DNA of 64,000 nucleotides from Actinomycetes bacterium. GTDB lineage: Bacteria; Actinomycetota; Acidimicrobiia; Acidimicrobiales; Poriferisodalaceae. The stretch lies in contig JAAETH010000276.1 in NCBI GenBank assembly GCA_024228575.1, positions 1-64,000 of the forward strand, in the 5' to 3' direction. The notes beneath the pieces are model-generated. The model searched no databases, was not told the DNA's origin, and saw only the letters and a program-made list of their open reading frames with translations. The number at the start of each line of letters is the position of its first letter. Position 1 is the first letter of the stretch. Made by a program: the position numbers and the translations under genes. This document shows, piece by piece, positions 24,916-36,240 of the stretch.

Positions 24916-27117
24916 ATGCTGTCTAGTTCGATCCGACTTCATATGACTCTTCGGCGCAAAATATTGCTCATCTCGCTGGCGATGGTCGTTCCGCTGGCCT
25001 TGTTGACGATCGCTGCCTATCTGACCGCCAGGGAAGGCATGCTCGATCAAGCCCAGATCCGGGTCGAATCTGAGGCGCGTCTCGTGGCGGCCCAAGCGGA
25101 AAGACAACTCGAGATCGCCCAAGGCGAGCTGGCCGGCATCGCCGAGTGGCATGACCTGGCCGCAGCGGTTGACGAGGGGAACCAGACCACACGGGTCGAA
25201 GCCTTGCTCGAGGCCGTCGACACATGGTGGAAGCCGTTCGGCGGATTCGCCCTCGTCGACGCGTCGGGCAACCTGGTCGCCCGGACTGCTGGGCACAACC
25301 CGGTACTCGGCTCTGCGAACGGGCCAGACGCTGCGATTGTCGACGAGCGCGTGATCATCAGAGACGAGGTCGCCTCGACCGGCGCGTTCATTGAGACCTC
25401 GGTCGACGTGTCGTTCGTCTTTGCCGATGGACGGCCGGCAGAAGCACCCGACTCCGGTGACCTGATCGTGGCGAGCGCTATGGTCGACGACCTCGCCACG
25501 CCCGTGTTCGTATGGCAGGACCGATCCGATGTCCTCGGCCCGCTGGGGACTCTCAGAGTGGCCGTGGTCGTCGGCCTCCTGGCAAGCCTATTTCTTGCTG
25601 TGGGTGGAGCGTTGTGGCTTGGTCGCAAGGCTGCACGTCGGCTCAGCGCCCTCACCGAATTGACCGAGGCGATGGGCGAGGGCGACTGGTCGAGGCGAGC
25701 GGGAGCCCACGGTCGAGACGAGTTGGGTCAGCTCTCCGCATCGATCGATCGCATGGCCGAACAAGTCGAGCTCGACCGGCGCCGCCGGCGTCAGATCGAG
25801 GATCGTCTGGCTCATCAGGCGCTCCACGACCCGCTGACCGGTTTGGCCAACCGTGCGAAGTTCCTCGACCGGCTCGGAGATGCTCTCGCTCGATCATCGC
25901 GATCCGGCGCGCCCGTCGCCGTCTTGTTCTGCGATCTCGACAATCTGAAGGTCGTCAACGACCAGATGGGGCACAACGCAGGCGACGACCTTTTGGTGGG
26001 CATCGCTGCGCGGATGGCGGCGTCGGTTCGACCCAGCGATACGGTCGCCCGATTTGGTGGCGACGAGTTCGTGGTGCTCTGCGCCGAGATGGCCGCAACC
26101 GACGATGCCACCATCGTTGCCGACCGTTTGATGCTTGCGCTCGCCGAACCGTTCGCCGTCCAGGGCGAGCTGGTCAGCTCGAGCGCAAGTGTTGGTATCG
26201 CCGTGGGCAGTGGGATTTCCGATACTGCCGACGCCCTGGTGCGCGACGCTGACGCCGCCATGTACGCGGCCAAGCGTGCGGGCAAGGCCAGGTACGTACT
26301 GCACGACGAGTCGATCGATCTGGGGGCAGCGGTTCGCGACCGCAACCGTCGCGAAGCTGTCAAGGCGATGGACGAGAACGAATTGCGACTCGATTTCCAG
26401 CCGATTCTCGAACTCGAGAACGGTCGCCTTCACGCTGTCGAAGCATTGGTGCGATGGGACCACCCGGATCTCGGAGTTCTTGCACCGGACCAGATCCTGC
26501 AGCGCTTCGCCGCGGTTGGGCTGGAACTCGACCTCGATGCGTGGGTCATCGACAGGGCCGCTGCCCAGGTCGATCACTGGAATGCCCTGCTCGAGCTTGA
26601 TGGGGCTCCTGTGAGGGTCAGCGTGAACGTGACGGCCACGTCGCTACTCGGCGATGACCTGCCGCACAGGCTCGAGAAGGCGATCGGTGAACACTCGATC
26701 GATCCCGCACAACTCCTCGTCGAGGTGTCCGAGCGAGATCTCGGGGCGGATCCCCTGCGGATCGTCGGAATGCTCGACCGGCTGCGAGCCATTGGTGTTG
26801 GAATTGCTCTCGACGATTTCGGGACTGCCCACACGTCACTCGAACGCCTGCACCGGTACGGCGCCGACCTGATGAAGATCGATCAGAGTCTCATCGCCCG
26901 GCTCGCTGTCGACGCCGAATCCGATGGTGGTGCTGTGGCAGCGATCCTGGCCGTCGCGTCGTCGCTTGACATCGACGCGGTAGCCGAGGGTGTCGAACAA
27001 CTCGAGCAGGTGCCGGAGTTGTTGCTCCGCGGATGCCGCTACGCCCAGGGGAACCTGTTCTGCGGTCCCCTCGACGACCGGGCGGTTGTCCTCTGGCTCG
27101 ATCGTCTGGGGATCTGA
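24916..27117 (+). CDS. membrane-bound GGDEF-EAL c-di-GMP enzyme with periplasmic sensor and HAMP
   Basis: A 733-residue signalling protein. There is an N-terminal membrane helix (ILLISLAMVVPLALLTIAAY), a periplasmic CHASE4-like sensor (about 40-195), a second helix (VAVVVGLLASLFLAVGGALW) and HAMP (LSALTELTEAMGEGDWSRRA). The GGDEF domain has an intact catalytic motif FGGDEFVVLCAE near residue 381, so cyclase activity is possible. The EAL domain has HAVEALVRWDHP near 509. As both domains look complete it could make and degrade c-di-GMP. The start is uncertain (ATG 24916 or 24940). Gene pairs with two other GGDEF-EAL genes in this window. Confidence 0.85.
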   Translation: MLSSSIRLHMTLRRKILLISLAMVVPLALLTIAAYLTAREGMLDQAQIRVESEARLVAAQAERQLEIAQGELAGIAEWHDLAAAVDEGNQTTRVEALLEAVDTWWKPFGGFALVDASGNLVARTAGHNPVLGSANGPDAAIVDERVIIRDEVASTGAFIETSVDVSFVFADGRPAEAPDSGDLIVASAMVDDLATPVFVWQDRSDVLGPLGTLRVAVVVGLLASLFLAVGGALWLGRKAARRLSALTELTEAMGEGDWSRRAGAHGRDELGQLSASIDRMAEQVELDRRRRRQIEDRLAHQALHDPLTGLANRAKFLDRLGDALARSSRSGAPVAVLFCDLDNLKVVNDQMGHNAGDDLLVGIAARMAASVRPSDTVARFGGDEFVVLCAEMAATDDATIVADRLMLALAEPFAVQGELVSSSASVGIAVGSGISDTADALVRDADAAMYAAKRAGKARYVLHDESIDLGAAVRDRNRREAVKAMDENELRLDFQPILELENGRLHAVEALVRWDHPDLGVLAPDQILQRFAAVGLELDLDAWVIDRAAAQVDHWNALLELDGAPVRVSVNVTATSLLGDDLPHRLEKAIGEHSIDPAQLLVEVSERDLGADPLRIVGMLDRLRAIGVGIALDDFGTAHTSLERLHRYGADLMKIDQSLIARLAVDAESDGGAVAAILAVASSLDIDAVAEGVEQLEQVPELLLRGCRYAQGNLFCGPLDDRAVVLWLDRLGI

Positions 27118-27151
27118 TCGCGGCACCCGGTGCAGGCGGGGGATTCCACTG

Positions 27152-28786
<1,635 letters not shown>

Positions 28787-28809
28787 TTCAACTACCTCCA
28801 GACCCGAAG

Positions 28810-29415
28810 TTACCTGCCGCGAGGAGTGGTCCTGACCAGCGTCCTCCATCTCGTGTAGGTGGCCAGCGCCGCCCCGGCGACACCACCGAGCCAGGACTCC
28901 ATCAGGTCCGTGACGGTGTCTTCATATGTCAGGTCGAGACCCGTTGTGCCCGACTTCAGTACCAGGTACTCGACGAACTCCCACAGCACTATCGCCGTGG
29001 CACTCGTGCCCACACCGATGGCGAACACCGCGAGTAGAGGTTCGCGGGTTCGCAGAACCAGGGTTGATGTTCCGAGCACGAGGAAGAACCAGTTTGTGGC
29101 GTGGAGTACATCGTCGAAATGATCGACGTCGAACAGGCCGACGAGGTTGCCGCCGATGTCGAGTCCGAACGGCAGGATCAGCAGTGCGGCTGCGAGGTGG
29201 GGGAATGGCTGGGGTTTGCGTCTGAACACCCAACCGGCAGGAACTGCGGCGATGCACAGCGGGTAGAACACGGCCCGCATGACCATGCCCTTGTCGTGTA
29301 GGTGATCTGCATTGCGAAAGACGATGCCGACTGCGAGCTCGAGCAATAGGAAGGAAATGGCGGCGAAGTGGGCGTACTTCGACCAGGTCGGCTCACTCGT
29401 ATCCGTCGATGTCAC
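28810..29415 (-). CDS. DUF2238-type integral membrane protein
   Basis: A 201-residue protein with five or six hydrophobic helices ([54 protein letters not shown]). The end carries [20 protein letters not shown], a block typical of DUF2238 membrane proteins. Function unknown. The GTG at 29415 is my chosen start; the frame extends upstream with basic, unconserved residues. It precedes fumarase by 23 bp on the same strand and may be co-transcribed. Confidence 0.6.
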   Translation of the reverse strand: MTSTDTSEPTWSKYAHFAAISFLLLELAVGIVFRNADHLHDKGMVMRAVFYPLCIAAVPAGWVFRRKPQPFPHLAAALLILPFGLDIGGNLVGLFDVDHFDDVLHATNWFFLVLGTSTLVLRTREPLLAVFAIGVGTSATAIVLWEFVEYLVLKSGTTGLDLTYEDTVTDLMESWLGGVAGAALATYTRWRTLVRTTPRGR

Positions 29416-29503
29416 CTGACGGAGTCGCCGCAGCCGGTGAAGGCAGCCAGCTCGATATCGGAGGAAGGGCCCGTTGCCACGGCCCGAAACCATAACGCGC
29501 CCA

Positions 29504-29598
29504 GAGGGTCAGCGGAGGGAGCTGGCCCGTGGCCCGAGTGGCCCGTCGTCTTTGGCGACGTGAGCGGGTAGTCGGAGGGTCAGCGGAGGGAGCTGGCC
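29504..29598. repeat. two 24-bp direct repeats
   Basis: GAGGGTCAGCGGAGGGAGCT plus GGCC occurs at 29504-29527 and again at 29575-29598, start-to-start 71 bp. The second copy ends 15 bp before the ATG at 29614. They may be duplicated regulatory elements or a duplication by slippage. Confidence 0.6.
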
Positions 29599-29613
29599 TG
29601 TAGGGTCACTGCG

Positions 29614-30411
29614 ATGCATCCGATCGAACGACTGCGGTATGTGGCGCGTGCTGGTGGCGTCGATCAGGCCATGGTCGTACGTGAGGCAGCAGGTGCCTTG
29701 GGCTCTCTGGGTTTTGACCCGGCGGGGCTGGTCACGTCGTGTCGTCGACTTGTGTCCAGACATCCGATGGCCGGTGCGCTGTGGGTGCTCGCGTCGCGGG
29801 TTGTCACCTCTCCGGATCCGGTCCGTGAGGCATGGACGATCGTCGACGAACTCGATACTGATCACACGGCTCGCGAGCTGGCTGCCGCACTGCCCGACGG
29901 GGCGCTTGTCACCATTATCGGATGGCCGGACACGATCCCGTCTGCTCTTGTCCGCCGTGGCGATGTGAAGGTGCTTGTCGTCGATCAGTTCGGCGAGGGT
30001 GGTGGACTTGTGCGTCAGCTCTACGACCGCGACGTCGAAGCGGACGACATCTCGATGTCGGGCATCGGTTCGGCCGCTGCTGCTTCGAACGTGATGTTGC
30101 TCGAGGCAGCGATGGCCGGCGACGAGGGTTTGGTGGCGCCGTCGGGATCGTTCGCAGCAGCAGCTTCTGCAAGGGCAGCGGGGACCGAGGTGTGGGCGGT
30201 CGTTCCGGCCAACAGGGTTCTCCCCCCGCCGACTTGGCGGTTCGCGACATCGACGTTGCGCTGCCCCGAGCCGTGGAATGAGGACGACGAGATCGTTCCG
30301 GTCGAGATGGTCGACATGATCATCGGCCCCGTCGGGCGACGTCCCGGCGACGAGCTGCGACTGCGCACCGATTGTGTAGTTGCTCCAGAGTTGCTGCGCG
30401 CCCCGGTCTAG
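29614..30411 (+). CDS. translation-initiation-factor IF-2B-like protein
   Basis: A 265-residue protein. The N-terminal half is helical (MHPIERLRYVARAGGVDQAM), and the C-terminal half is an alternating beta/alpha Rossmann-like part with ISMSGIGSAAAASNVMLLEA and GLVAPSGSFAAAASARAAGT, the ligand-pocket pattern of the eIF-2B alpha/MtnA/ribose-1,5-bisphosphate isomerase superfamily. In bacteria such proteins are usually sugar-phosphate isomerases rather than initiation factors. The substrate is unknown. A pair of 24-bp direct repeats precedes it. Confidence 0.5.
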   Translation: MHPIERLRYVARAGGVDQAMVVREAAGALGSLGFDPAGLVTSCRRLVSRHPMAGALWVLASRVVTSPDPVREAWTIVDELDTDHTARELAAALPDGALVTIIGWPDTIPSALVRRGDVKVLVVDQFGEGGGLVRQLYDRDVEADDISMSGIGSAAAASNVMLLEAAMAGDEGLVAPSGSFAAAASARAAGTEVWAVVPANRVLPPPTWRFATSTLRCPEPWNEDDEIVPVEMVDMIIGPVGRRPGDELRLRTDCVVAPELLRAPV

Positions 30412-30468
30412 TGGGCTGAGCACTGCTCTATTCCTCAGGGCGGTGTCTGGTCGAGCCGATGGATAGGG

Positions 30469-31764
30469 GTGGTAGCCACCCGCGAGCGACCGATCGATCG
30501 TGGCGGCCGCTCGGCAGACCCTGCCCTGCGCCGTACCACGGACGACCGCGTCATCTGGGGTGTCGCCGGCGGTGTCGCCGAGCAGCTGCGTCTCGACGCG
30601 ATCGCGGTTCGGATCGTCTTCGTCGCTCTGACAGCGGTGTGGGGTGCCGGCGTTTTCCTCTACGTTGTCGCTCGCCTCGCGATTGCCGAGGTCGACTCGC
30701 CCTCGACCAATCCGGTCAAGCCAGCGATGCGGCCCCTGTGGGGTCAAGGCGTTGCGCTGCTGTTGGTCTGTGCAGGGTTGATCGCCACAGCGAGGGCCTT
30801 CGGAACGACCCCGCCCGATGATGTTCTGATTCCGTGGCTGATGGTTGTTGTCGGCTCCGCCCTGGTCTGGGGACGCCAACCCCTTCGCCCCCGGCGCCGG
30901 CTGGCTCTCCCGCCCGCACCGGCCGACCGAGACCCTTCGCCGACGGACGGGTTCGACCCTCCCCGTTTGGCTCCCGAGCCCGAGCCGATCCCCGGACCCG
31001 CGCCGATCCCCGAACCCGCACCGGCGCCGTCGCAGTCGTTTGCCGAGCCGCCTCGGCCCGCGCCTCGAGCGGATCGTGAGCGGTCGAGGCGTGTTCCCTT
31101 GGGGACCCTGACCGCAGGTGCCCTGCTCGTGACGAGTGGCATGCTCTACCTGCTCGAACGTGGCGGCATGGTCGAGATTTCCTGGCGGCTGCTCGGAAGC
31201 CTCGGTGCGGTCATCATCGGAGGTGCCCTCATAGCGGGCGGCTGGTGGGGAAGGCCAAGGGGGCTGATCACTGTTGGGATCGGTCTGTGTGCTGCCCTGT
31301 TGATCGCAACGATCGTCCAGGTTCCGTTCACCGGCGGGGTCGGTCGGCGCCATCTCGTAGTCGAGCCCGACTCCGTCCTCGTGGGAACCCAGGAGCACCG
31401 CCTCGGCGTCGGAACGATGACCCTCGACCTCACCGATATCAACCCGATCGATGTTCAGCTCGCCTCCTCTGGCTGGCCGACCGATGAGCCCGGCCCGGTG
31501 ATCCACATCATCGGCAGCCTCGGCGCGGGACAGATGCGAGTGGTGGTGCGACCCGATCAGGCAGTTGTCGTCGACGCAAGGGTCGGGCTCGGTAGCTACG
31601 ACCTCTTGGGGACTGGCGACAACGGCGTGGCAATCGAGCAGATTGTCGCAATCGAGCCCGTCGACGGGTTGGGCCCGCCACTGGTCCTCGATCTCGATGT
31701 AGGCGTCGGGTCGATCACGGTCGAAGTTGTGGAGTCGCGAGAAGCTGGAGTGTCGGGTGACTGA
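30469..31764 (+). CDS. PspC-domain membrane protein
   Basis: A 431-residue protein. Residues about 20-75 form the PspC domain (VIWGVAGGVAEQLRLDAIAV, FVALTAVWGAGVFLYVVARL). A transmembrane helix pair, a proline-rich linker (LAPEPEPIPGPAPIPEPAP), further helices and a C-terminal beta-rich LiaF/DUF2154-like region follow (LGVGTMTLDLTDINPID, GVGSITVEVVE). Such proteins act in envelope-stress signalling; the partner is not visible. GTG 30469 is the start. An 8-bp overlap links it to the next small gene. Confidence 0.75.
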   Translation: MVATRERPIDRGGRSADPALRRTTDDRVIWGVAGGVAEQLRLDAIAVRIVFVALTAVWGAGVFLYVVARLAIAEVDSPSTNPVKPAMRPLWGQGVALLLVCAGLIATARAFGTTPPDDVLIPWLMVVVGSALVWGRQPLRPRRRLALPPAPADRDPSPTDGFDPPRLAPEPEPIPGPAPIPEPAPAPSQSFAEPPRPAPRADRERSRRVPLGTLTAGALLVTSGMLYLLERGGMVEISWRLLGSLGAVIIGGALIAGGWWGRPRGLITVGIGLCAALLIATIVQVPFTGGVGRRHLVVEPDSVLVGTQEHRLGVGTMTLDLTDINPIDVQLASSGWPTDEPGPVIHIIGSLGAGQMRVVVRPDQAVVVDARVGLGSYDLLGTGDNGVAIEQIVAIEPVDGLGPPLVLDLDVGVGSITVEVVESREAGVSGD

Positions 31765-31951
31765 CCAAGACGTCGATGTTGTCTCGGTTCTCGCCGGCGT
31801 GTTCTTCGTCGGACTGGGGGGTTGGTTTGCGGTTGAGGCCTTGGATTGGGGCAGGCTGGATCTGGCGGTTGCACTGCCTGTTCTGCTGGTGCTCGCCGGC
31901 GCCGCAGTGTTGATTGCGGCCGCCAGCCGGATGGCTGCGGGGCGGCGCTGA
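31757..31951 (+). CDS. small membrane protein
   Basis: A 64-residue protein with two hydrophobic helices (VVSVLAGVFFVGLGGWFAVE; LAVALPVLLVLAGAAVLIAA). It starts at GTG 31757 and overlaps the PspC gene by 8 bp, so translation is coupled. No family is recognised; it may be a partner of the PspC protein. Confidence 0.65.
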   Translation: MTDQDVDVVSVLAGVFFVGLGGWFAVEALDWGRLDLAVALPVLLVLAGAAVLIAAASRMAAGRR

Positions 31952-31968
31952 GTCCCTCAGGGCTCTTG

Positions 31969-33918
31969 TCAGGTGTTCTCGAGTCGAGCTGAAAGACGTT
32001 CCCATTCGGCCATCAGGTTGGCGGCGCGATCCTTGGTCTCGTCGTGGAGCCTGGTCAGTTCCTTCACCTTGTCGGCGTCCGCGTAGGTGGCCGGATCTGC
32101 CATCTGGTCCTGGATACCGACCAGTTCGGCTTCGGCTGCCTCCCACTGCCTCTCGACCTTGTTCAGCCGGCTACGCAGTCCCTTGGTCGCCTTGTTGCGT
32201 TGATTGCGGCTCTCTGCCTCGTCGCGTTTGCGTGACCTGTCGGCATCGCGGGGCCGGTCGGCGGTTCGTTTGCGGGTGCCGTCGTTCTTGGGCTGTGGGT
32301 CTTCTGCGCTGGCCGAACGTTGAGCGACAGGCTTGAGAACGTCCTCGTTGACCCCCTCGTGCCACACGGCCTCGCCGTTGCGAACCTCGACAAGGGCGTC
32401 GGCAACATTGCGGATCAGGTGCCTGTCGTGGGTGACCAGTACGACAGAGCCCGGGTATGCCTTCAGCGCGTCTTCGAGCAGATCGCAACTGGGCAGGTCG
32501 AGGTGGTTCGTAGGTTCGTCGAGGACGAGCAGGTTGACCGGATTTGCCATGGTGATGGCCAGCGCGAGGCGTGTCTGCTCGCCACCGGACAGGTCGCCGA
32601 CCCGCCGGTCTGCGGCATCGCCGCCGAAGCCGAACGAGCCCAGCACTGTGCGAAGGTTGCGGTCGAGGGGATCACCGATGGTCATCCTGAACTCATCGAA
32701 CACCGTGCGATCGAGGTTCAGTACCTCGGCTTGATGCTGGTTGAACGTGGCGTGGTCGACATTGTTGCCGATGTTCACGTTACCGGCCATCGGGGCCAGG
32801 TCGCCGAGCAGTAGTTTGACGAGTGTCGTCTTCCCCGCCCCGTTCGGCCCCACGAGAGCGACCTTGCGCCCGCGCTCGACCACAAAGTCGACCCCGGTGA
32901 GAACGGGTTGGTCGTCATATCCAGCGATGACCTGGTCGAACTCGACGACGACCCGCGATGATCGTTGAGGCTCGGGAAAGGCGAATTTGGCCTTCAGCTG
33001 CTTTTGGGTCGGAACCGGGATCGCCTCGAGTTTCTCGATCGCCTTGATACGACTTTGTACCTGGCGAGCCTTTGTGGCCTTGTAGCGGAAACGCTCGACG
33101 AATTTCTCCATGTGAGCGACCTTGCGGGACTGCTGGGCCGCAGCGGCCTCTGCTCGCTGCACCAGATCCTCGCGGGCGACGACGAACTCGGCGAACCCGC
33201 CCACGTACTCGGTGACCGTCCCGTCGATGATCTCGACAACCCGATTGGCGATACCGTCGATGAAGTCGCGATCGTGTGACACGAACAAGAGGGCGCCGGT
33301 CCAGGCGGCGAGGTGGCCTTCGAGCCACGCTACGGAGTCGACGTCGAGATGGTTCGTTGGCTCGTCGAGGATGAGAAGGTCAGGCTCGGACAGGAGCAAT
33401 CGCGCCAGAGCCAGACGCATGCGCCACCCGCCCGAGAGTTCCTCGACCTGGCGCGATGTCATCTCCGGTGTGAAACCCAGACCGGCCAGAACCCGATGGG
33501 CCTCGGCCTCGAGTGCGTACCCTCCGAGCTGCTCGAAACGGCTCTGAGCGTGGCCGTAGTCGTCGAGAACCTTCTCTTGCTCGACGCCGGTCGTAGTTGC
33601 GAGTCTTGCTTCGAGACCGGCGAGTTTGGTGGCGACGTCGTTGATGTGTGTGGCGCCTTCCATCGCTGCCTCGATGACCCGACCACCGATCCTTTCGGTC
33701 AAGTCCTGGGGAAGGTATCCCAGACGCAGACCCTTCGCCCTGTGGACATCGCCCGCGTCGGCGGGCTGAATGCCCACGAGGATCTCGAGCAACGTGGTCT
33801 TGCCGACACCGTTGCCCCCTACCAGCGCAGTCCGGTGACCCGGTAGGAGCTTGATGGTCAGGTCGCGAAACAGGACCCGATCGCCGTGGGCGCGGGACAA
33901 GCCCGAAGCGGTCAACAC
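31969..33918 (-). CDS. ABC-F family ATPase (Uup/EttA-like)
   Basis: A 649-residue soluble protein with two ABC domains and no membrane helices. NBD1 has the Walker A GGNGVGKTTLLE, signature LSGGWRMRLAL and Walker B DLLILDEPTNHLD. NBD2 has GPNGAGKTTLVKLL, LSGGEQTRLALA and NLLVLDEPTNHLD. The inter-domain linker and a C-terminal coiled coil (RSRLNKVERQWEAAEAELVG) resemble Uup. Such proteins bind ribosomes or act in DNA processes. GTG 33918 is the start by similarity. It diverges from the helicase gene across a region with direct repeats. Confidence 0.9.
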   Translation of the reverse strand: MLTASGLSRAHGDRVLFRDLTIKLLPGHRTALVGGNGVGKTTLLEILVGIQPADAGDVHRAKGLRLGYLPQDLTERIGGRVIEAAMEGATHINDVATKLAGLEARLATTTGVEQEKVLDDYGHAQSRFEQLGGYALEAEAHRVLAGLGFTPEMTSRQVEELSGGWRMRLALARLLLSEPDLLILDEPTNHLDVDSVAWLEGHLAAWTGALLFVSHDRDFIDGIANRVVEIIDGTVTEYVGGFAEFVVAREDLVQRAEAAAAQQSRKVAHMEKFVERFRYKATKARQVQSRIKAIEKLEAIPVPTQKQLKAKFAFPEPQRSSRVVVEFDQVIAGYDDQPVLTGVDFVVERGRKVALVGPNGAGKTTLVKLLLGDLAPMAGNVNIGNNVDHATFNQHQAEVLNLDRTVFDEFRMTIGDPLDRNLRTVLGSFGFGGDAADRRVGDLSGGEQTRLALAITMANPVNLLVLDEPTNHLDLPSCDLLEDALKAYPGSVVLVTHDRHLIRNVADALVEVRNGEAVWHEGVNEDVLKPVAQRSASAEDPQPKNDGTRKRTADRPRDADRSRKRDEAESRNQRNKATKGLRSRLNKVERQWEAAEAELVGIQDQMADPATYADADKVKELTRLHDETKDRAANLMAEWERLSARLENT

Positions 33919-33940
33919 GAAGGAACAGGCTATCCATTGC

Positions 33941-34040
33941 GTTCCCCGGCCACGCAGGCCGTCTGCGGAGCGTTGTTGCTGCTGGCGGGTGATCTTGTGT
34001 TCCCCGGCCACGCAGGCCGTCTGTGGAGCGTTGTTGCTGC
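33941..34040. repeat. 42-bp direct repeats between ABC-F and helicase genes
   Basis: Units at 33941-33982 and 33999-34040 start GTTCCCCGGCCACGCAGGCC and continue for 42 bp with a single C/T difference (at base 26). The units are offset by 58 bp. They lie in the divergent intergenic region and are not in one conserved reading frame, so a promoter or operator duplication is plausible. Confidence 0.65.
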
Positions 34041-34074
34041 GGTTGCCGTTGCCGTTGGTAGCAGAGGCGCGGCT

Positions 34075-36174
34075 ATGCTCGAACGAATGTTCGTGGAATC
34101 GAAGGCGGAGTCGCAGCCAAGCTGGTCCGAGCGGCTGAACGCTGAACAGCTCGACGCTGTCTTCGATGACTCGCCTTCCCTGCTCGTCGTGGCCGGTGCG
34201 GGTACGGGCAAGACCGGCACTATCGCTGCCAGAGTCGCTCGCCTCATCTCCGAAGGTGTCGACCCCGACCGCATCCTGTTGTTGACCTTCACCCGTCGTG
34301 CAGCTGCCGAGATGCTCGACCGCGTCGCCTCGATGACCGACCGTCAGGCTGCCAATCGGGTGTGGGGTGGCACCTTTCACTCGGTTGCGAACCGGCTCTT
34401 GCGAACACACGCCGAATCCTTGGGGCTGTCGCCATCGTTCACGGTGCTCGGCCCCGGCGACGTGTCCGAAATGTTCGCCTTGGTGCGCTCAGAGCTGGAT
34501 CAAAAGCCCACCCGTCGACGTTTCCCTCGTGCCGAAACTCTCGCAGCCATCTACTCGCGTATGGTCAACGGCCAGGTTCCGCTGAGCGAGGTCATCACCG
34601 AACACTTTCCATGGTGCGCGGAGCATCACGAGGCCATCCGTGAGGTCTCCAAGCTCTACGTCGCCCGAAAGCGCCGCCAGCAGGTCCTCGACTATGACGA
34701 TCTGCTTCTTCATCTGCGCGCCTTCGCAGCGTCAGAAGCAGGTGGCGCCGCTCTCCGAGCCCGCTTCGATCACGTCCTGGTCGACGAGTATCAGGACACC
34801 AATCCGGTGCAGGCCGACATCGTTCTGGCGCTCTCGAGAAACGCAGAACGGCCAGGCGCCAACATCACCGTCGTGGGCGACGATGCGCAGGCTATCTACG
34901 GGTTCAGAGCGGCGACGGTCGAGAACTTGTGGAGCTTCACCGAGCGGTTCCATGGCGCCAGAATGGTGAGCCTGACGCGGAACTACCGATCCACTCAGCC
35001 CGTCCTCGATGTCGCGAACGGGGTGCTCGCCCAGTCGCAGTTCCTGGTGCGCAAGGAGCTTCACACCGACGTCGACGTAGGCCCAATTCCCCGATTGGTC
35101 ACCTGCGACGACGAGGGCGCCCAGAGCAACTGGCTGTGCGACGAGTTGATGAGACTGCGCGACGACGGTCTCGACCTGCGCGATCAGGCGGTGTTGTTCA
35201 GGGCCGGGCACCACAGCGCCCACCTCGAGCTCGAACTCGCCAGGCGCAACATCCCGTTCGTCAAGTTCGGGGGCCTCAAGTTCCTGGAGGCAGGGCACAT
35301 CAAGGACCTACTCAGCCTCATGCGGGTTCTCGACAATCCCGGCGACGAGCTGGCGTGGAACAGGACGTTGCGAATGCTCGAAGGAGTCGGGCCCGCAACC
35401 GTTACTCGGCTGCTCGAGGAGCTGGACGTCGCAGGAGATCCCGACGGAGCACTCCGCCGATTCATCGACGGTGGTATCGCGGTATCGGGTCGGGCATCGG
35501 CTGACGTGGCCCGGCTGCGCGAAGCGTGGGCAGATTGTGGTGTGGGCGGAGCCACCGACGAGGACTCCGATGTCAGCCCGGCGGCACAGGTCGACAGGCT
35601 GACCGAGCTGTGTGCACTCACCTTCCCGCGCCGCTACGAGAACCCCGAGGCCCGCGTCGCCGATCTCGAGCAGCTCGCGGTATTGGCCGGTGGATACCAG
35701 TCGCGGTCTCGCTTCTTGACCGAGGTTGTGCTCGACCCGCCCGAGCGCACCGGCGACCTCGCCGGTCCGCCTCACCTCGACGACGAATACCTGACCCTGT
35801 CGACGATCCACTCGGCCAAGGGGTGCGAGTGGACCGCGGTGCATCTCCTTCACGCAGCCGACGGGAACATGCCGAGCGACATGGCTTTGGGCGACGCCGA
35901 AGGGTTGGACGAGGAGCTGAGGCTCGCCTACGTGGCGGTCACACGGGCCAGGGCGCACCTGAACGTGCTGTTTCCGCTGCGCTATCACATACATCGCCAT
36001 GGAACCGACGACCGACACCACTTCGCCCAACTGAGCAGGTTCTTCTCGCCGATCCGGGACCGGTTCGATGTGGCAGCGTCTGGTGTTGTTGCCAGCGCCG
36101 AGGCCGCTCTCGACGACGTTTCGGTTGACGTCGCCAGCGAGGTCGACAGCTTCCTGGACGACCTACTCGATTAG
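34075..36174 (+). CDS. UvrD/PcrA-type superfamily 1 helicase
   Basis: A 699-residue DNA helicase for repair or replication. Motif Ia (Walker A) is LVVAGAGTGKTGTIAARVAR near residue 40; motif II is VLVDEYQDTN near 237; later motifs include QAIYGFRAATVENLWSF and LTLSTIHSAKGCEWTAVHLL. The C-terminal end is YVAVTRARAHLNVLFPLRYH. I chose ATG 34075; ATG 34087 is also possible. The frame continues upstream through the direct repeats but that part looks non-coding. No RecBC partner is adjacent. Confidence 0.87.
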   Translation: MLERMFVESKAESQPSWSERLNAEQLDAVFDDSPSLLVVAGAGTGKTGTIAARVARLISEGVDPDRILLLTFTRRAAAEMLDRVASMTDRQAANRVWGGTFHSVANRLLRTHAESLGLSPSFTVLGPGDVSEMFALVRSELDQKPTRRRFPRAETLAAIYSRMVNGQVPLSEVITEHFPWCAEHHEAIREVSKLYVARKRRQQVLDYDDLLLHLRAFAASEAGGAALRARFDHVLVDEYQDTNPVQADIVLALSRNAERPGANITVVGDDAQAIYGFRAATVENLWSFTERFHGARMVSLTRNYRSTQPVLDVANGVLAQSQFLVRKELHTDVDVGPIPRLVTCDDEGAQSNWLCDELMRLRDDGLDLRDQAVLFRAGHHSAHLELELARRNIPFVKFGGLKFLEAGHIKDLLSLMRVLDNPGDELAWNRTLRMLEGVGPATVTRLLEELDVAGDPDGALRRFIDGGIAVSGRASADVARLREAWADCGVGGATDEDSDVSPAAQVDRLTELCALTFPRRYENPEARVADLEQLAVLAGGYQSRSRFLTEVVLDPPERTGDLAGPPHLDDEYLTLSTIHSAKGCEWTAVHLLHAADGNMPSDMALGDAEGLDEELRLAYVAVTRARAHLNVLFPLRYHIHRHGTDDRHHFAQLSRFFSPIRDRFDVAASGVVASAEAALDDVSVDVASEVDSFLDDLLD

Positions 36175-36195
36175 GTGTGAACCCTTCGGGCTCGG

Positions 36196-36209
36196 GCGGC
36201 TTTCGCCGC
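36196..36209. terminator. GC-rich hairpin between convergent genes
   Basis: GCGGC, loop TTTC and GCCGC form a 5-bp stem in the 66-bp gap between the converging helicase and GGDEF-EAL genes. There is no T-tract, so factor-independent termination is uncertain. Confidence 0.3.
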
Positions 36210-36240
36210 GGGCAAAGCGCTGCTCGGGCCTCGCGACCCG

